A stretch of DNA of 64,000 bases from Comamonadaceae bacterium 2PF (GTDB lineage Bacteria; Pseudomonadota; Gammaproteobacteria; Burkholderiales; Burkholderiaceae_C). Shown here piece after piece: positions 34,624 to 45,583 of this stretch; position 1 is the first letter of the stretch; each line of letters begins with the position of its first letter. The notes beneath the pieces were generated by a model. The model ran no database searches and had not been told where the DNA came from. It saw nothing but the letters and a program-made list of their open reading frames with translations. The stretch is taken from the NCBI GenBank assembly GCA_005502875.1, contig SCMV01000020.1, positions 1-64,000 on the forward strand. The letters run 5' to 3'. A program made the translations under genes and the position numbers.

Positions 34624-34646
34624 CATCTACCCGTTCGGGGTAGATG
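34624..34646 (-). terminator. Hairpin directly after the typA stop
   Basis: CATCTACCC / GGGTAGATG, nine pairs with a five-base loop, five bases beyond the typA stop codon on the minus strand. Together with the next stem-loop it makes a tandem structure; no T-run. Possible 3' end stabiliser or factor-dependent terminator. Confidence 0.45.
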
Positions 34647-34651
34647 CTCGA

Positions 34652-36484
34652 TCAGGCGTTGGCTTCGCGCGAAGCACGCTTGCGATCGTGTTCCTTCAGG
34701 AAGCGCTTGCGCACACGGATCGACTTCGGCGTGATCTCGACCAGCTCGTCGTCGTCGATGAAGTCCACGCCGTATTCGAGGGTGAGGTCGATCGGCGGCG
34801 TGATCTTGACGGCGTCTTCCTTGCCCGAAACGCGGAAGTTGGTCAGCTGCTTGGTGCGCGTGGCGTTGACCACCAGGTCGTTGTCGCGGCTGTGGATGCC
34901 GACGATCATGCCTTCGTACACCGGGTCGTTCGGCTTGACGAACATGCGGCCGCGGTCGTCCAGCTTGCCCAGGGCGTAGGTGAAGATTTCACCGTCGTCC
35001 ATCGAGATCAGCACGCCGTTCTTGCGGCCGCCGATCTCGCCCTTGTGCGGCTCGTAGCCGTCGAAGATCGACGAGATCAGGCCCGAACCACGGGTCAGGT
35101 TCATGAATTCGTTGGAGAAGCCGATCAGGCCGCGAGCGGGGATGCGGTACTCCAGGCGCACGCGGCCATGGCCGTCCGGCTCCATGTTGATCATCTCGCC
35201 CTTGCGCAGGCCCAGGGCCTGCATCACACCGCCTTGGTGGATTTCTTCCACGTCGGCGGTGACCAGCTCCATCGGCTCGGACTTCACGCCGTCGATGTCC
35301 TTGAACATCACGCGGGGCTTGGACACGGCCAGCTCGTAGCCTTCGCGGCGCATGTTCTCCAGCAGGATGGTCAGGTGCAGTTCACCACGGCCGCAGACCT
35401 CGAAGATGCCGTCTTCGTCGGTTTCCTTCACGCGCAGGGCCACGTTGTGCTGCAGCTCTTTCTGCAGGCGGTCCCAGATCTGACGCGAGGTCACGAACTT
35501 GCCTTCGCGACCAGCCAGCGGCGAGGTGTTCACGCAGAAGTTCATGGTCAGGGTGGGCTCGTCCACCTTGAGCATGGGCAGCGGCGCGGGGTTGGCCGGG
35601 TCGGTCACGGTCACGCCGATGCCGATGTCCTCGATGCCGTTGATCAGCACGATGTTGCCGGGGCCGGCTTCGGTGACCTGCACGCGGTCCAGGCCCTGGA
35701 AGGTCAGCACCTGGTTGATGCGGCCATTGACGGTCTTGCCACCGGGGCCTTCCATCACGACCACGTTCTGGCCGGGCTTGGCCGTGCCCTGGCTGATGCG
35801 GCCCACGCCGATGCGGCCCACGAAGGTAGAGAAGTCCAGCGCGGAGATCTGCAACTGCAGCGGCGCGGTCGGGTCACCCTTTTGCGCCGGCACGTGCTTG
35901 AGGATGGTGTTGAACAGGGCCGACATGTCGGGGCCCCATTGCGCGCCGGGTTCGCCCTCTTCCAGCGAGGTCCAGCCGTTGATGCCCGAGGCGTACACCA
36001 CTGGGAAGTCGAGCTGCTCGTCGGTGGCGCCCAGCTTGTCGAACAAATCGAAGGCGGCGTTGATGACGGCATCCGGCTTGGCACCGGGCTTGTCCACCTT
36101 GTTGACCACGACGATGGGGCGCAGACCCAGGGCCAGTGCCTTCTTGGTCACGAAGCGCGTTTGCGGCATCGGGCCTTCTTGCGCGTCGATCAGCAGCACC
36201 ACGCCGTCGACCATGGACAGCGCGCGCTCGACCTCACCACCGAAGTCCGCGTGGCCCGGGGTGTCGACGATGTTGATGTGCGTGCCTTCCCAGCTCACGG
36301 CGCAGTTCTTGGCCAGGATGGTGATGCCGCGTTCGCGTTCGATGGCGTTGTTGTCCATCACGGTGTCGACGACCTTTTCATGGTCGGCGAAGGTGCCGGA
36401 CTGGCGCAGCAGTTGGTCCACCATGGTCGTCTTGCCATGGTCCACGTGGGCGATGATCGCGATGTTGCGGATTTGAGTGCTCAT
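34652..36484 (-). CDS. typA: Ribosome-associated translational GTPase TypA/BipA
   Basis: A 610-residue GTPase of the elongation-factor family that binds the 70S ribosome and assists 50S assembly, chiefly under stress or cold. The G1 motif [12 protein letters not shown] is near residue 12, [16 protein letters not shown] gives G3, and NKVDKPGA gives G4. Domains III and V and the family-specific C-terminal domain follow. Length equals the family norm. It lies 21 bases downstream of truB on the same strand, so it is probably the last gene of the rimP-nusA-infB-rbfA-truB transcript. Confidence 0.97.
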   Translation of the reverse strand: MSTQIRNIAIIAHVDHGKTTMVDQLLRQSGTFADHEKVVDTVMDNNAIERERGITILAKNCAVSWEGTHINIVDTPGHADFGGEVERALSMVDGVVLLIDAQEGPMPQTRFVTKKALALGLRPIVVVNKVDKPGAKPDAVINAAFDLFDKLGATDEQLDFPVVYASGINGWTSLEEGEPGAQWGPDMSALFNTILKHVPAQKGDPTAPLQLQISALDFSTFVGRIGVGRISQGTAKPGQNVVVMEGPGGKTVNGRINQVLTFQGLDRVQVTEAGPGNIVLINGIEDIGIGVTVTDPANPAPLPMLKVDEPTLTMNFCVNTSPLAGREGKFVTSRQIWDRLQKELQHNVALRVKETDEDGIFEVCGRGELHLTILLENMRREGYELAVSKPRVMFKDIDGVKSEPMELVTADVEEIHQGGVMQALGLRKGEMINMEPDGHGRVRLEYRIPARGLIGFSNEFMNLTRGSGLISSIFDGYEPHKGEIGGRKNGVLISMDDGEIFTYALGKLDDRGRMFVKPNDPVYEGMIVGIHSRDNDLVVNATRTKQLTNFRVSGKEDAVKITPPIDLTLEYGVDFIDDDELVEITPKSIRVRKRFLKEHDRKRASREANA

Positions 36485-36505
36485 GGGAATCTCTCAGGTC
36501 TGAAA

Positions 36506-37525
36506 TCAGTGAGTGGCCAGCGCGACTGGCTCGGTTGCTTGCTGGCTCACCAGGCCCTGCACCTCGAGGGGGCTGAGCAGGCGGGTGGGGATGAGTTCGC
36601 CGGACTGCACGTGGGCGCTGCCCAGCAGCACACGGCCTTCAGAGGCGGTGGCGCCAGGCATGGGCCCGTAGACGCGCACCAAATCGGCATTGGGCAGCGT
36701 CACCTTGCGGCGCAAGCCGGTGAGGAAACGCGCAGCTTCGTCTTGCGACAAGACCACCTCGGAGCAATCGGCGAGCAGGACGTCGGGCGCCATCAGGTGT
36801 TCGTCGCGCTCGGCCTCGGTCATGGCCTGCAAGGCTTCGAGCGTGACCGCGCCTTGCAGGCTGACGCCGCCGCTGCCGGTTCGGCGCAGGCCGATGAGGT
36901 GGGCGCCACAACCCAGGTGCTCGCCGATGTCCTCGGCCAGGGTGCGGATGTAGGTGCCCTTGCTGCAACGCACGTCGATGGTCACGACCGCACCTTGCAC
37001 CGACAGGATGTCAATGGCGTGAAGGGTCACGCGCCGGGGCGCGCGCTCGATCTCGACGCCTTCGCGGGCGTATTCGTACAGCGCCTTGCCCTGGTGCTTG
37101 AGCGCCGAGTGCATGGGCGGGACCTGCTCGATCGCGCCCACGAAGGCATCGCAGGCGGCGCGCAGGCTCTGGGCATCCAGCATGGCAGGCGTCACCTCGC
37201 GGGTGCTCAGCACCTCGCCTTCGGCATCGGCTGTGGTGGTGCGCACGCCCAGCTGGAGCGTGGCGGTGTAGCGCTTGTCAGCGTCCAGGGACACTTGCGA
37301 GAACTTGGTGGCCGCGCCAAAACACAGCGGCAGCAGGCCGGTGGCCAACGGGTCGAGCGTGCCGGTGTGACCGGCCTTCTCGGCTCGCAACAAGCGCTTG
37401 ACCTTCTGCAATGCGTCGTTGCTCGACAGGCCCAGGGGCTTGTCCAGCAGGATGACGCCATGCAGCGCCCGGCGCGGTTGACGCGGCGGGCGGGTCAGCT
37501 GTTGCGATGCCGTGGCCATGTTCAC
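36506..37525 (-). CDS. truB: tRNA pseudouridine(55) synthase TruB
   Basis: A 339-residue pseudouridine synthase for U55 in the T-loop of tRNAs. The catalytic aspartate lies in the conserved [15 protein letters not shown], preceded by the [12 protein letters not shown] start motif. The GTG at 37525 overlaps the rbfA stop (GTGA), which suggests translational coupling; an ATG six bases further on is an alternative. Part of the conserved nusA-infB-rbfA-truB order. Confidence 0.96.
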   Translation of the reverse strand: MNMATASQQLTRPPRQPRRALHGVILLDKPLGLSSNDALQKVKRLLRAEKAGHTGTLDPLATGLLPLCFGAATKFSQVSLDADKRYTATLQLGVRTTTADAEGEVLSTREVTPAMLDAQSLRAACDAFVGAIEQVPPMHSALKHQGKALYEYAREGVEIERAPRRVTLHAIDILSVQGAVVTIDVRCSKGTYIRTLAEDIGEHLGCGAHLIGLRRTGSGGVSLQGAVTLEALQAMTEAERDEHLMAPDVLLADCSEVVLSQDEAARFLTGLRRKVTLPNADLVRVYGPMPGATASEGRVLLGSAHVQSGELIPTRLLSPLEVQGLVSQQATEPVALATH

Positions 37526-37917
37526 GCGCCCTGCCCCTCCGTACCCGGCTCGTCGGCGTCCTTGGCCTTGTCGGCAACGGCGCGGTTGATCAGGGCGTTG
37601 AGCTCGGCCGCGCGCTCGGTGGTGCGGTCGAAGTGGAAATGCAGCGTCGGCACGGTGTGGATCTGCAGGCGCTTGAACAGGCCGTTGCGCAGGAAGCCGG
37701 CGGCCTCGTTCAGGCCTTCTTCGGACGCGGTCGGGTCACCCACCAGCAGCGAGAAGCGGATCTTGGCGTGAGCGTAGTCCGGCGTCACCTCGACGTTGCT
37801 GATCGTGACCATGCCGATGCGCGGGTCTTTGAGGTCGCGGATGAGCTCGGCCAGGTCACGCTGGATCTGGTCGGCCACTCGCAAGCCGCGATTGGGGGTG
37901 GAACGTTTGTGGCGCAT
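37522..37917 (-). CDS. rbfA: 30S ribosome-binding factor RbfA
   Basis: A 131-residue KH-fold assembly factor for the 5' end region of 16S rRNA, acting late in 30S maturation. [21 protein letters not shown] and [10 protein letters not shown] are the family hallmarks. It lies between infB and truB as in most proteobacteria, overlapping truB by four bases. A strong hairpin precedes it in the infB-rbfA gap. Confidence 0.96.
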   Translation of the reverse strand: MRHKRSTPNRGLRVADQIQRDLAELIRDLKDPRIGMVTISNVEVTPDYAHAKIRFSLLVGDPTASEEGLNEAAGFLRNGLFKRLQIHTVPTLHFHFDRTTERAAELNALINRAVADKAKDADEPGTEGQGA

Positions 37918-37956
37918 GGTGCTTGACTCTTTCCTGGTGCCCGCCCTCCAAGCACA

Positions 37957-37983
37957 AACCCCGCCTGGGTTTCAGGCGGGGTT
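37957..37983 (-). terminator. Hairpin in the infB-rbfA gap
   Basis: Perfect 11-pair inverted repeat AACCCCGCCTG / CAGGCGGGGTT with a five-base loop. It is followed on the minus strand by TTGTGCTT-like sequence, only weakly T-rich. It could be an attenuating terminator or a processing and stability element inside the operon. Confidence 0.55.
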
Positions 37984-38009
37984 GATCGGGGGAGCGGTCG
38001 CTGCGTTTT

Positions 38010-41000
38010 TTACAGCGTGCGAGCCACTTCCTTGATTTCGAAGAACTCGAGCACGTCACCTTCCTTGATGTCGTTGTAGCCCTTGATGTTGAGACCACAC
38101 TCGAAGCCTTCGCGCACTTCCTTGACGTCGTCCTTGAAGCGCTTGAGGCCTTCGAGCTCGCCGGTGTAGATGACCACGTTCTCGCGCAGCAGGCGCAGCT
38201 TGGCGCTGCGGCGGACCACACCGCTGGTGACCATGGAGCCACCGATGGTGCCGATCTTCGAGGCGATGAACACCTGGCGGATCTCGGCGGTACCGATGAC
38301 TTCCTCGCGCTGCTCCGGAGCCAGCATGCCGCCCATCGCTGCCTTCACATCGTCCACGGCGTCGTAGATGATGTTGTAGTAGCGGATGTCGATGCCATTG
38401 TGGTCGGCCACCTTGCGGGCGTTGGCGTCCGCGCGGGTGTTGAAGCCGATCAGCACGGCCTTCGAGGCGATCGCCAGGTTGACGTCCGACTCGGAGATGC
38501 CACCCACGGCAGCGTGAACGATCTGAACACGCACTTCTTCGGTCGACAGCTTGAGCAGCGAAGAAGCCAGCGCTTCCTGCGAGCCTTGCACGTCGGCCTT
38601 GATGATGATCGGCAGCGTCTGGACGTCGCCGCCCTGACCCATTTGCTCGAACATGTTTTCCAGCTTGGCGGCCTGTTGCTTGGCCAGCTTGACGTCACGG
38701 TACTTGCCTTGACGGAAGGTGGCGATTTCACGGGCGCGGCGCTCGTCCGACAGCACCATGAACTCGTCACCGGCCGAGGGCACCTCGGTCAGGCCCTGGA
38801 TTTCCACGGGGATGGAAGGACCGGCTTCGGTGGTCGGCTTGCCATCTTCGTCCAGCATGGCGCGAACACGGCCATACGAAGCTCCGGCCAGCACGACGTC
38901 GCCGCGCTTGAGCGTGCCGGACTGCACCAGCACGGTGGCCACAGGGCCGCGGCCCTTGTCCAGGCGCGCTTCGATCACCAGGCCCTTGGCCATGGCTTCC
39001 TTGGCGGCCGTCAGCTCCAGCACTTCGGCTTGCAGCAGCACGTTTTCCAGCAGCTCGTCGATGCCTTGGCCGGTCTTGGCCGACACAGGGCAGAACGGGG
39101 CGTCGCCGCCGTAAGCTTCAGGCACGACCTGTTCGGCAACCAGCTCCTGGGTCACGCGCTCGATGTTGTTGCCCGGCTTGTCGATCTTGTTGATCGCGAC
39201 AACGATGGGCACGCCAGCGGCCTTCGCGTGGTGGATGGCTTCCTTGGTCTGGGGCATGACGCCGTCGTCCGCGGCCACCACCAGGATGACGATGTCCGTG
39301 GCCTTGGCACCGCGAGCACGCATGGCCGTGAAGGCCTCGTGACCCGGGGTGTCCAGGAAGGTGATCATGCCGCGCGGGGTGTCCACGTGGTAGGCACCGA
39401 TGTGCTGCGTGATGCCGCCCGCTTCGCCTGCGGCGACGCGAGACGTGCGGATGTAGTCCAGCAGCGAGGTCTTGCCGTGGTCGACGTGACCCATGACGGT
39501 GACCACCGGCGCACGGGGGAAGAGCTCGGCCGTTTGTTCGGCGTGTTCTTCTTCCAGGAAGGCATCGGGATCGTCCAGCTTGGCGGCGAGCGCCTTGTGG
39601 CCCATTTCTTCCACCACGATCATGGCGGTTTCCTGGTCCAGCTGCTGGTTGATGGTGACCATCTGGCCCAGCTTCATCATCTGCTTGATGACTTCGGAGG
39701 CCTTGACGGACATCTTGTGGGCGAGGTCGGCCACCGAGATGGTCTCGGGCACGTGCACCTCGATGATCTGCGGCTCGCTCGGCGGCACGAAGTTCGACTG
39801 GTTGTCGCCACCACGGTCACCACCACGGCGACCACCGCGACCACCCGGGGCCTTCCAGCTGTTGCGGGCGTTGGCGCCAGCATCAGAGCGGCCCTTGCCG
39901 GCCGGTGCACCGCGCTTCTTGTCGTCGTTGGCCCAGCTGGAAGACAGCTTCTCGGACTTGACCGACTTCTTGTCGCCCGGTTTGGCAGTCGTGCTGCCAG
40001 GGGTGGCGGTGGCGCCAGGTGCGCCCTTGGGCTTGTGGATCGTGCCCTTGATGCCAGCGGCGTCGGCCGGCTTGGCTTCTTCGGGCTTCTTGGCCGTCAG
40101 CACCTTCTTGGGCGCGTTCATCATCGCGCGGATGGCGGCGGCTTCGGCCTCGGCGGCCTTGCGGCGCGCGGCCAGGTCGGCGGCCTTTTGCTTTTCTTCG
40201 GCTTCGATGTCGGCGGCCTTGACCACGCGAACGGCCGGGGCCTTCGGCGCTTCGACAACGGGCGCAGGCGCCGCAGCGGGGACCGCCTCGGCAACGGGTT
40301 CGGGTGCCTGCGCCTGCTCAACCGGCGCGGCGTCGGGGGCAGACTTGTCTGCAGCAGCCTTGCGCACACCACCACGCGCACCGCGCTGAGCGGCGGCGGT
40401 CAGGGCGGCGGCTTCGGCACGGCCTGCGGCCTGAGCGGCGGCACGGCGCGCTGCAGCGGCTTCCTTTTCCGCGCCGTCATCGGCTGCGGGGGCACTCGCG
40501 CCACCTTCGGCAACCACCGAAGCAGCGGCTTGGGCAGCTTGCTCGCGGGCAGCGGCTTCTGCGGCTTCGCGGGCGGCGGCAGCGGCCGCAGCTGCGGCTT
40601 CGCGCTCCTGGCGCTCCTGCTCTTCGCGCTGGCGGCGGGCTTCGGCCAGGGCCTCTTCCTGCTGACGCAGCTCCTCGGCCTGAGCACGTGCCTCTTCCTC
40701 GCGGCGGGCCAGTTCGGCCTCGGCCTGCGCGGCTTCGTTGGACTCTTCCGCGCCGGACTCATCGCGCTTGACGAAGACGCGCTTCTTCTTGACCTCGACC
40801 TGGATGGTCCGGGCCTTGCCAGATGCGTCTGCCTGCTTGATTTCGGTGGTCGACTTGCGCGTCAGGGTGATCTTCTTGCGATCGCCGCCGGCGGTGCCGT
40901 GGGCGGTGCGCAGGTGATCGAGCAGACGCTCCTTGTCGACCTCCGTCAGCACGTCTTCAGGCGCTGCCTTGGGCACGCCTGCAGACTGGAGCTGTTCCAG

Positions 41001-41060
41001 CAGTGTCGCAGCCGGGCGATTGAGCTCCGCGGCGAATTGTGCGACGGTGGTCACGGCCAT
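38010..41060 (-). CDS. infB: Translation initiation factor IF-2
   Basis: A 1016-residue GTPase that brings initiator tRNA to the 30S subunit. The N-terminal IF2-N domain is followed by a very long low-complexity Ala/Glu/Arg/Lys/Pro-rich region, typical of Burkholderiales. A second IF2-N-like segment precedes the G domain with [20 protein letters not shown] and NKIDKPG; domains II to IV follow. Long open frames on the opposite strand reflect the low-complexity, GC-rich coding and are not genes. Located between nusA and rbfA. Confidence 0.97.
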   Translation of the reverse strand: MAVTTVAQFAAELNRPAATLLEQLQSAGVPKAAPEDVLTEVDKERLLDHLRTAHGTAGGDRKKITLTRKSTTEIKQADASGKARTIQVEVKKKRVFVKRDESGAEESNEAAQAEAELARREEEARAQAEELRQQEEALAEARRQREEQERQEREAAAAAAAAAREAAEAAAREQAAQAAASVVAEGGASAPAADDGAEKEAAAARRAAAQAAGRAEAAALTAAAQRGARGGVRKAAADKSAPDAAPVEQAQAPEPVAEAVPAAAPAPVVEAPKAPAVRVVKAADIEAEEKQKAADLAARRKAAEAEAAAIRAMMNAPKKVLTAKKPEEAKPADAAGIKGTIHKPKGAPGATATPGSTTAKPGDKKSVKSEKLSSSWANDDKKRGAPAGKGRSDAGANARNSWKAPGGRGGRRGGDRGGDNQSNFVPPSEPQIIEVHVPETISVADLAHKMSVKASEVIKQMMKLGQMVTINQQLDQETAMIVVEEMGHKALAAKLDDPDAFLEEEHAEQTAELFPRAPVVTVMGHVDHGKTSLLDYIRTSRVAAGEAGGITQHIGAYHVDTPRGMITFLDTPGHEAFTAMRARGAKATDIVILVVAADDGVMPQTKEAIHHAKAAGVPIVVAINKIDKPGNNIERVTQELVAEQVVPEAYGGDAPFCPVSAKTGQGIDELLENVLLQAEVLELTAAKEAMAKGLVIEARLDKGRGPVATVLVQSGTLKRGDVVLAGASYGRVRAMLDEDGKPTTEAGPSIPVEIQGLTEVPSAGDEFMVLSDERRAREIATFRQGKYRDVKLAKQQAAKLENMFEQMGQGGDVQTLPIIIKADVQGSQEALASSLLKLSTEEVRVQIVHAAVGGISESDVNLAIASKAVLIGFNTRADANARKVADHNGIDIRYYNIIYDAVDDVKAAMGGMLAPEQREEVIGTAEIRQVFIASKIGTIGGSMVTSGVVRRSAKLRLLRENVVIYTGELEGLKRFKDDVKEVREGFECGLNIKGYNDIKEGDVLEFFEIKEVARTL

Positions 41061-41118
41061 TGTTTAGATCCTTGCGATGAGCTTGCTTGAGTGAGTACGG
41101 GCGGTGGTCGGGCTTCGA

Positions 41119-42594
41119 TCAGGCGAACCAGTGTTCGCGGGCCTTGATGATGAGCGCGCGAGCCTGATCATCGGACACACCGGTGATCTCGGTCAGCTCG
41201 TCCACAGCGAGGTCGGCCAGGTCGTCACGGGTGTGAATGCCTGCTTCCGAGAGCTTGTTGATCAGCTCCGGCGTCAGGCCTTCCAGCCCCTTGAGGCTTT
41301 CCGACAGGGCTTCGACTTCTTCTTCCTTGGCGATTTCCATGGTCAGCAGCGCGTCCTTGGCACGGTTGCGCAGCTCGTTGACCGTGTCTTCGTCGAAGGC
41401 ATCGATTTCCAGCATTTCCTGCAGCGGCACGTAAGCCACTTCTTCCAGGCTGGAGAAACCTTCGGCGATCAGGATGTCGGCGACTTCCGCGTCCACGTCG
41501 AGCTTGTCGACGAAGATCTTGCGGATGGAGTCGGATTCGACAGCCTGCTTCTGGGCCGATTCCTCGGCCGACATGATGTTGATCTTCCAGCCAGTCAGCT
41601 CGGACGCCAGGCGCACGTTCTGACCACCGCGGCCGATGGCAATGGCGAGGTTTTCCTCGTCAACGACCACGTCCATGGCGTGCTTTTCTTCATCAACAAA
41701 AATCGATTGCACGTTGGCCGGGGCCAGCGCGCCGATGACGAACTGCGCCGGGTCTTCGGACCACAGCACGATGTCCACGCGTTCGCCGGCCAGCTCGTTG
41801 GTCACGGCCGTCACGCGGGAGCCGCGCACGCCGACGCAGGTGCCGATCGGGTCGACGCGCTTGTCGTGCGAGAGCACGGCGATCTTGGCGCGCGAGCCGG
41901 AATCACGGGCGCAGCTCTTGATTTCGAGCAGGCCTTGCTCGATCTCGGGCACTTCCTGGCGGAAGAGCTCGATCATGAAGTCAGGGGCAGAGCGCGAGAG
42001 CATGATCTGCGGGCCACGGGCCAGCGAGTCGATGCCCAGCATGTAGGCGCGAACGCGGTCGCCGGAGCGCAGGTTTTCCTTCGGGATCATCTCGGTGCGC
42101 TTGAGGCGCCCTTCGACGCGGCCCGACTCGACGATGATGTCGCCCTTGTCCAGGCGCTTGACGGTGCCCACGAAAATCTTCTCGCCGCGCGAGAGGAAGT
42201 CGTTGAGCAGCTGCTCGCGCTCGGCATCGCGGATCTTTTGCAGGATGACCTGCTTGGCGGCCTGTGCACCGATGCGGCCGATCGGCACAGATTCAATGGA
42301 CTCTTCGATGAAGTCACCGACTTCGATGTCGGCGATGCGGTCGATGGCATCCGAGAGGATTTCTTCGGCCTCCGGGTTCTGCAGGCCGGCCTCGTCGGGC
42401 ACGACCAGCCAGCGGCGGAAGGTCTCGTATTCACCGCTCTCGCGGTCGATGGCGACACGGATGTCGACTTCACCTTGGTAAAGCTTCTTGGTGGCAGAGG
42501 CCAGGGCGGATTCGACCGCACCGAACACCACGTCACGGTCCACGCTCTTCTCACGGGAGATGGCGTCCACCAACATCAGCAATTCACGATTCAT
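41119..42594 (-). CDS. nusA: Transcription termination/antitermination factor NusA
   Basis: A 491-residue NusA: N-terminal RNA-polymerase-binding domain, S1 domain (GDIIVESGR), two KH domains ([11 protein letters not shown] and [18 protein letters not shown]) and two C-terminal acidic repeats, as in gamma- and betaproteobacteria. The ATG overlaps the rimP stop (ATGA), the standard rimP-nusA coupling. It acts in pausing, termination and rRNA antitermination. Confidence 0.97.
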   Translation of the reverse strand: MNRELLMLVDAISREKSVDRDVVFGAVESALASATKKLYQGEVDIRVAIDRESGEYETFRRWLVVPDEAGLQNPEAEEILSDAIDRIADIEVGDFIEESIESVPIGRIGAQAAKQVILQKIRDAEREQLLNDFLSRGEKIFVGTVKRLDKGDIIVESGRVEGRLKRTEMIPKENLRSGDRVRAYMLGIDSLARGPQIMLSRSAPDFMIELFRQEVPEIEQGLLEIKSCARDSGSRAKIAVLSHDKRVDPIGTCVGVRGSRVTAVTNELAGERVDIVLWSEDPAQFVIGALAPANVQSIFVDEEKHAMDVVVDEENLAIAIGRGGQNVRLASELTGWKINIMSAEESAQKQAVESDSIRKIFVDKLDVDAEVADILIAEGFSSLEEVAYVPLQEMLEIDAFDEDTVNELRNRAKDALLTMEIAKEEEVEALSESLKGLEGLTPELINKLSEAGIHTRDDLADLAVDELTEITGVSDDQARALIIKAREHWFA

Positions 42595-43250
42595 TTCTTC
42601 TGACCTCCGAGTTCTTGCGCCTCATCGACGGCAACTTCACTCGCCGGGGTTGCCTCCCGACGCACACGACCCTTGAAACTCACTTCAGGCACCAGTCTGG
42701 CCTCGCGAATTTCATCGAGTGTGAAACCCAAAATTTCATCCACCTGTTGCGGCTCGGGCTCACCCCGGGCCGCCAGTTCCTTGGCCAGCTTCTTGGCCGC
42801 CGTCTTGGACAGCGGCTTGTCGGCATCGGCCGAATTGAGCAACAGGCCCCAGGCCTGGCCCGCAGCAATGGCCGCCTCGTCCCCATCGGGTGAGGTGCAC
42901 AGCACGCCGTTGTAGTGTTTGCGCCCCTGGAACGGGGCCTTGAGCGCGATGGTGATGCGCTCACCCTGGAAGCGGGCGAAATGCGCCGGCGTCTTCAGGG
43001 GGCGATCCACGCCAGGAGACGAGACCTCCAGGCGCGCGTAATCGGCATCGACCGTCTCCAGCGCGTACTGCAACTGGCGGGTCACTTTTTCGCAGTCGTC
43101 CACGGTGACGAGGTCACCGGGCAGGTCGTAGGCCTGCTCAGGCAGCCGGTCGATGTACACGCGCAGCAAACCCTGCGAACTGCGTTCACAGTCCACAAGC
43201 TCGTAACCGAGACCGGTCACGGTGGTTTCAACGACATTGAGCCAACTCAT
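42591..43250 (-). CDS. rimP: Ribosome maturation factor RimP
   Basis: A 219-residue 30S assembly factor, first gene of the nusA-infB operon. The core ([55 protein letters not shown]) is clear. It is longer than the roughly 150-residue E. coli protein because of an inserted Ala/Lys-rich loop and a roughly 30-residue C-terminal tail, which I believe occur in other Burkholderiales. The ATG at 43250 gives the conserved MSWLNVVE start. Confidence 0.94.
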   Translation of the reverse strand: MSWLNVVETTVTGLGYELVDCERSSQGLLRVYIDRLPEQAYDLPGDLVTVDDCEKVTRQLQYALETVDADYARLEVSSPGVDRPLKTPAHFARFQGERITIALKAPFQGRKHYNGVLCTSPDGDEAAIAAGQAWGLLLNSADADKPLSKTAAKKLAKELAARGEPEPQQVDEILGFTLDEIREARLVPEVSFKGRVRREATPASEVAVDEAQELGGQKK

Positions 43251-43640
43251 CCTGATGGGTGCGATCGACGAAAAACAGTCAAGCAAAAAAAAAGGGCTGG
43301 AATGATCCGCCCTCACACTGCACGGAAAGCCGCCGGGCAAGCATGTGCACAACACACGCAGCCAGCAACGCCCGCCACATTCACGAAGCGAACCGCCAGG
43401 CCGACCACTTCGTTTCACCCAAGCAAAACGGGCACCCCTGAAAACCATGTCGGGCACCCTGCAGGGCAAAAACCGTGAATCAGCCTGAGCAGCCAATCCC
43501 GCATTTTACCCCGATGAAACGCTCACATCAAGAGCACCCCATGAAATTCATCGTTGAGGCCACTTCGCATCGCCTTGAGCCGCCCGGGGGCGCGACGTGT
43601 CAGAATCCGCGGCTGGTTTGACCCCTCGAATGGAGACTCC
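43251..43640. promoter_or_regulatory. Divergent intergenic region between rimP operon and fabI
   Basis: A 390-base gap that must contain promoters for the rimP-nusA-infB operon (minus) and fabI (plus). A run of nine A at 43285-43293 is notable. I could not find a convincing -10/-35 pair on either strand. No coding frame with a recognisable product. Confidence 0.4.
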
Positions 43641-44432
43641 ATGGGATTCCTCGCTGGCAAGCGCCTGTTGATCACCGGCCTGCTGTCCAACCGTTCCATC
43701 GCCTACGGCATCGCCCAGGCTTGCCACCGCGAAGGCGCCGAACTGGCCTTCAGCTACGTGGGCGAGCGCTTCAAGGACCGGATCACCGACTTCGCCAAGG
43801 AATTCAACTCCGAGCTGATTTTCGACTGCGACGTCGGCAGCGACGAGCAGATCGCCCAGATGTTCGCCGACCTGGCCAAGGTTTGGCCCACGTTTGACGG
43901 CTTCGTTCATTCCATCGGTTTCGCCCCGCGCGAAGCCATCGCCGGCGACTTCCTGGATGGGCTCTCGCGCGAGGGTTTCCGCATCGCCCACGACATCTCG
44001 GCCTACAGCTTTCCGGCCATGGCCAAGGCGGCCCTGCCCTACCTGAACCCGAAGTCGGCGCTGCTGACGCTGTCGTACCTGGGGGCCGATCGCATCGTGC
44101 CGGCCTACAACACCATGGGCCTGGCCAAGGCCTCGCTCGAGGCATCGGTGCGCTACACCGCCGCCAGCCTGGGCCCCAAGGGCATCCGCGCCAACGGCAT
44201 CTCGGCAGGCCCGATCAAGACCCTGGCCGCCTCGGGCATCAAGGGCTTCAGCAAGATCCTGAGCGTGGTCGAGCAGAACGCGCCGCTGCGCCGCAACGTG
44301 ACCATCGAGGACGTGGGCAACGTGGCCGCCTTCATGCTCTCCGACCTGGCCGGCGGCGTGACGGCAGAGATCACCTACGTGGACGGTGGCTTCAGCCACG
44401 TCATGGGCGGGCTGGGCGACCTGGCCGAGTGA
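43641..44432 (+). CDS. fabI: Enoyl-[acyl-carrier-protein] reductase (NADH) FabI
   Basis: A 263-residue short-chain dehydrogenase-fold enzyme catalysing the last step of each fatty-acid elongation cycle, and the classical triclosan target. [24 protein letters not shown] opens the protein with the cofactor loop. The catalytic Tyr-X6-Lys is in [13 protein letters not shown], preceded by the second tyrosine in [12 protein letters not shown] 43641 has GGAG five bases upstream. Length equals that of E. coli FabI. Confidence 0.97.
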   Translation: MGFLAGKRLLITGLLSNRSIAYGIAQACHREGAELAFSYVGERFKDRITDFAKEFNSELIFDCDVGSDEQIAQMFADLAKVWPTFDGFVHSIGFAPREAIAGDFLDGLSREGFRIAHDISAYSFPAMAKAALPYLNPKSALLTLSYLGADRIVPAYNTMGLAKASLEASVRYTAASLGPKGIRANGISAGPIKTLAASGIKGFSKILSVVEQNAPLRRNVTIEDVGNVAAFMLSDLAGGVTAEITYVDGGFSHVMGGLGDLAE

Positions 44433-44465
44433 TGCCCAGGCGGCACCCCGAGCTGCGGCGAGGGG

Positions 44466-45527
44466 TCACGCCCGCAGGGGCTCAACGGCGTGCCGCTGAC
44501 GCCATGCCGCCGGCGTCAGGCCCGTCATCCGCTTGAAAAGGCGGCCAAAGGCCACGCGGTCCGAATAGCCCACCAGCTCGGCCACCTCGGCCACAGGCAG
44601 GCGGCCGCTTTCCAACAAGGCCTGGGCGCGGGCCAGCCTCAGGGCCTGCTGGTATTGGATGGGCGTGACGCCCGTGGCAGCCAGGAAGCGCCGCTGCAAG
44701 GTGCGCACGCTGACGTGGATGGCTGCCGCCAACTCCACCAGCAACAAAGGCCTGGCGCAATCGGCTTCGATGTGGTCCTGCAAGCGGCGGATGTCGGCAT
44801 CGGCATGGCGTCGCCAACCGGGCGGGGGCATGTAGAGCGCCTGCGGCCCCCGGTCGAGCTCGGTGACCAGCATGCGCGCCAGGTCCCGTGCGGTTTCTCG
44901 GTCGGTCAGGGCCTGCACCGCGCGCAAGCAGGCGTCCACACCGGCCAGCGAGCCACCCGAGCACATCCAGCCATCGGCATCGGACTGCACCAGGTTCAGG
45001 CTGGCTTGCACGCGCACATCAGGATGGCGCGCCTGCAGGTCATCGGCCAACATCCAGTGCGTTGTCGCCACGTGGCCGTCAAGCCGTCCCGTGGCGGCCA
45101 GCAGGAACACCCCGGAGCAAAGCGTCGCCACCCTCACGCGGCTTGGCAGGGCGCTCAGGGCCGCGATGACCAGAGGGTGGCTGGCGGCAGCGGCGGGCCC
45201 ATGGGTCCACAAAGACGGGATGACGACCAGGTCGGCCTGGGCCAAGCACTCGGGGCCGCCCTCGACCACCAGCAAGCCATCGGGGTGTGCCACCGGGCCG
45301 CCGTCCTCGCTGACACGGATCAGCTCGAAACGGTGTGCGCCGGGCATCTGGTTGGCCATGCGAAAAACGTCGAGGACCAGGCCCAAACTGCCCAGGCTGT
45401 GCTGTGGGCAGGTCACCACGGCAACCCGGTGAACCTGCCTGGGACGGCGCGATGCGGTCGGTGCGCTCGGAGCGTCAGGTGATTGCGATTTGTCCATATC
45501 GGCATCAAAGATGTCTTTGGCGACCAT
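44466..45527 (-). CDS. GlxA-family transcriptional regulator (DJ-1/PfpI plus AraC domain)
   Basis: A regulator of about 353 residues. The N-terminal DJ-1/PfpI-like domain has the ATLCSGVFLLAATGRLDG...TTHW pattern, where the Cys is usual but its role is regulatory rather than peptidase. A C-terminal AraC-type double helix-turn-helix follows (VSVRTLQRRFLAATGVTPIQYQ and AELVGYSDRVAFGRLFKRMTG). The start is uncertain: ATG at 45527 or 45497, neither with a strong ribosome site; longer starts would run into the divergent GST gene. The target is unknown; the neighbouring GST-like genes are candidates. Confidence 0.82.
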   Translation of the reverse strand: MVAKDIFDADMDKSQSPDAPSAPTASRRPRQVHRVAVVTCPQHSLGSLGLVLDVFRMANQMPGAHRFELIRVSEDGGPVAHPDGLLVVEGGPECLAQADLVVIPSLWTHGPAAAASHPLVIAALSALPSRVRVATLCSGVFLLAATGRLDGHVATTHWMLADDLQARHPDVRVQASLNLVQSDADGWMCSGGSLAGVDACLRAVQALTDRETARDLARMLVTELDRGPQALYMPPPGWRRHADADIRRLQDHIEADCARPLLLVELAAAIHVSVRTLQRRFLAATGVTPIQYQQALRLARAQALLESGRLPVAEVAELVGYSDRVAFGRLFKRMTGLTPAAWRQRHAVEPLRA

Positions 45528-45583
45528 ACCATGTGCGCACCCCCCTGGGGAAAATCGCTGGCATCGCTTTGCAAAGTCCGCCC

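Noticed and set aside
34574-37771. A 1065-codon open frame on the plus strand opposite typA, truB and rbfA
   Set aside because: It crosses three certain genes on the minus strand and shows no domain; it is a GC-content shadow.
38400-41090. An 896-codon open frame on the plus strand opposite infB
   Set aside because: It mirrors the low-complexity, GC-rich IF-2 coding; its product is Gly/His/Leu/Val-rich without any domain, while infB on the other strand is unmistakable.
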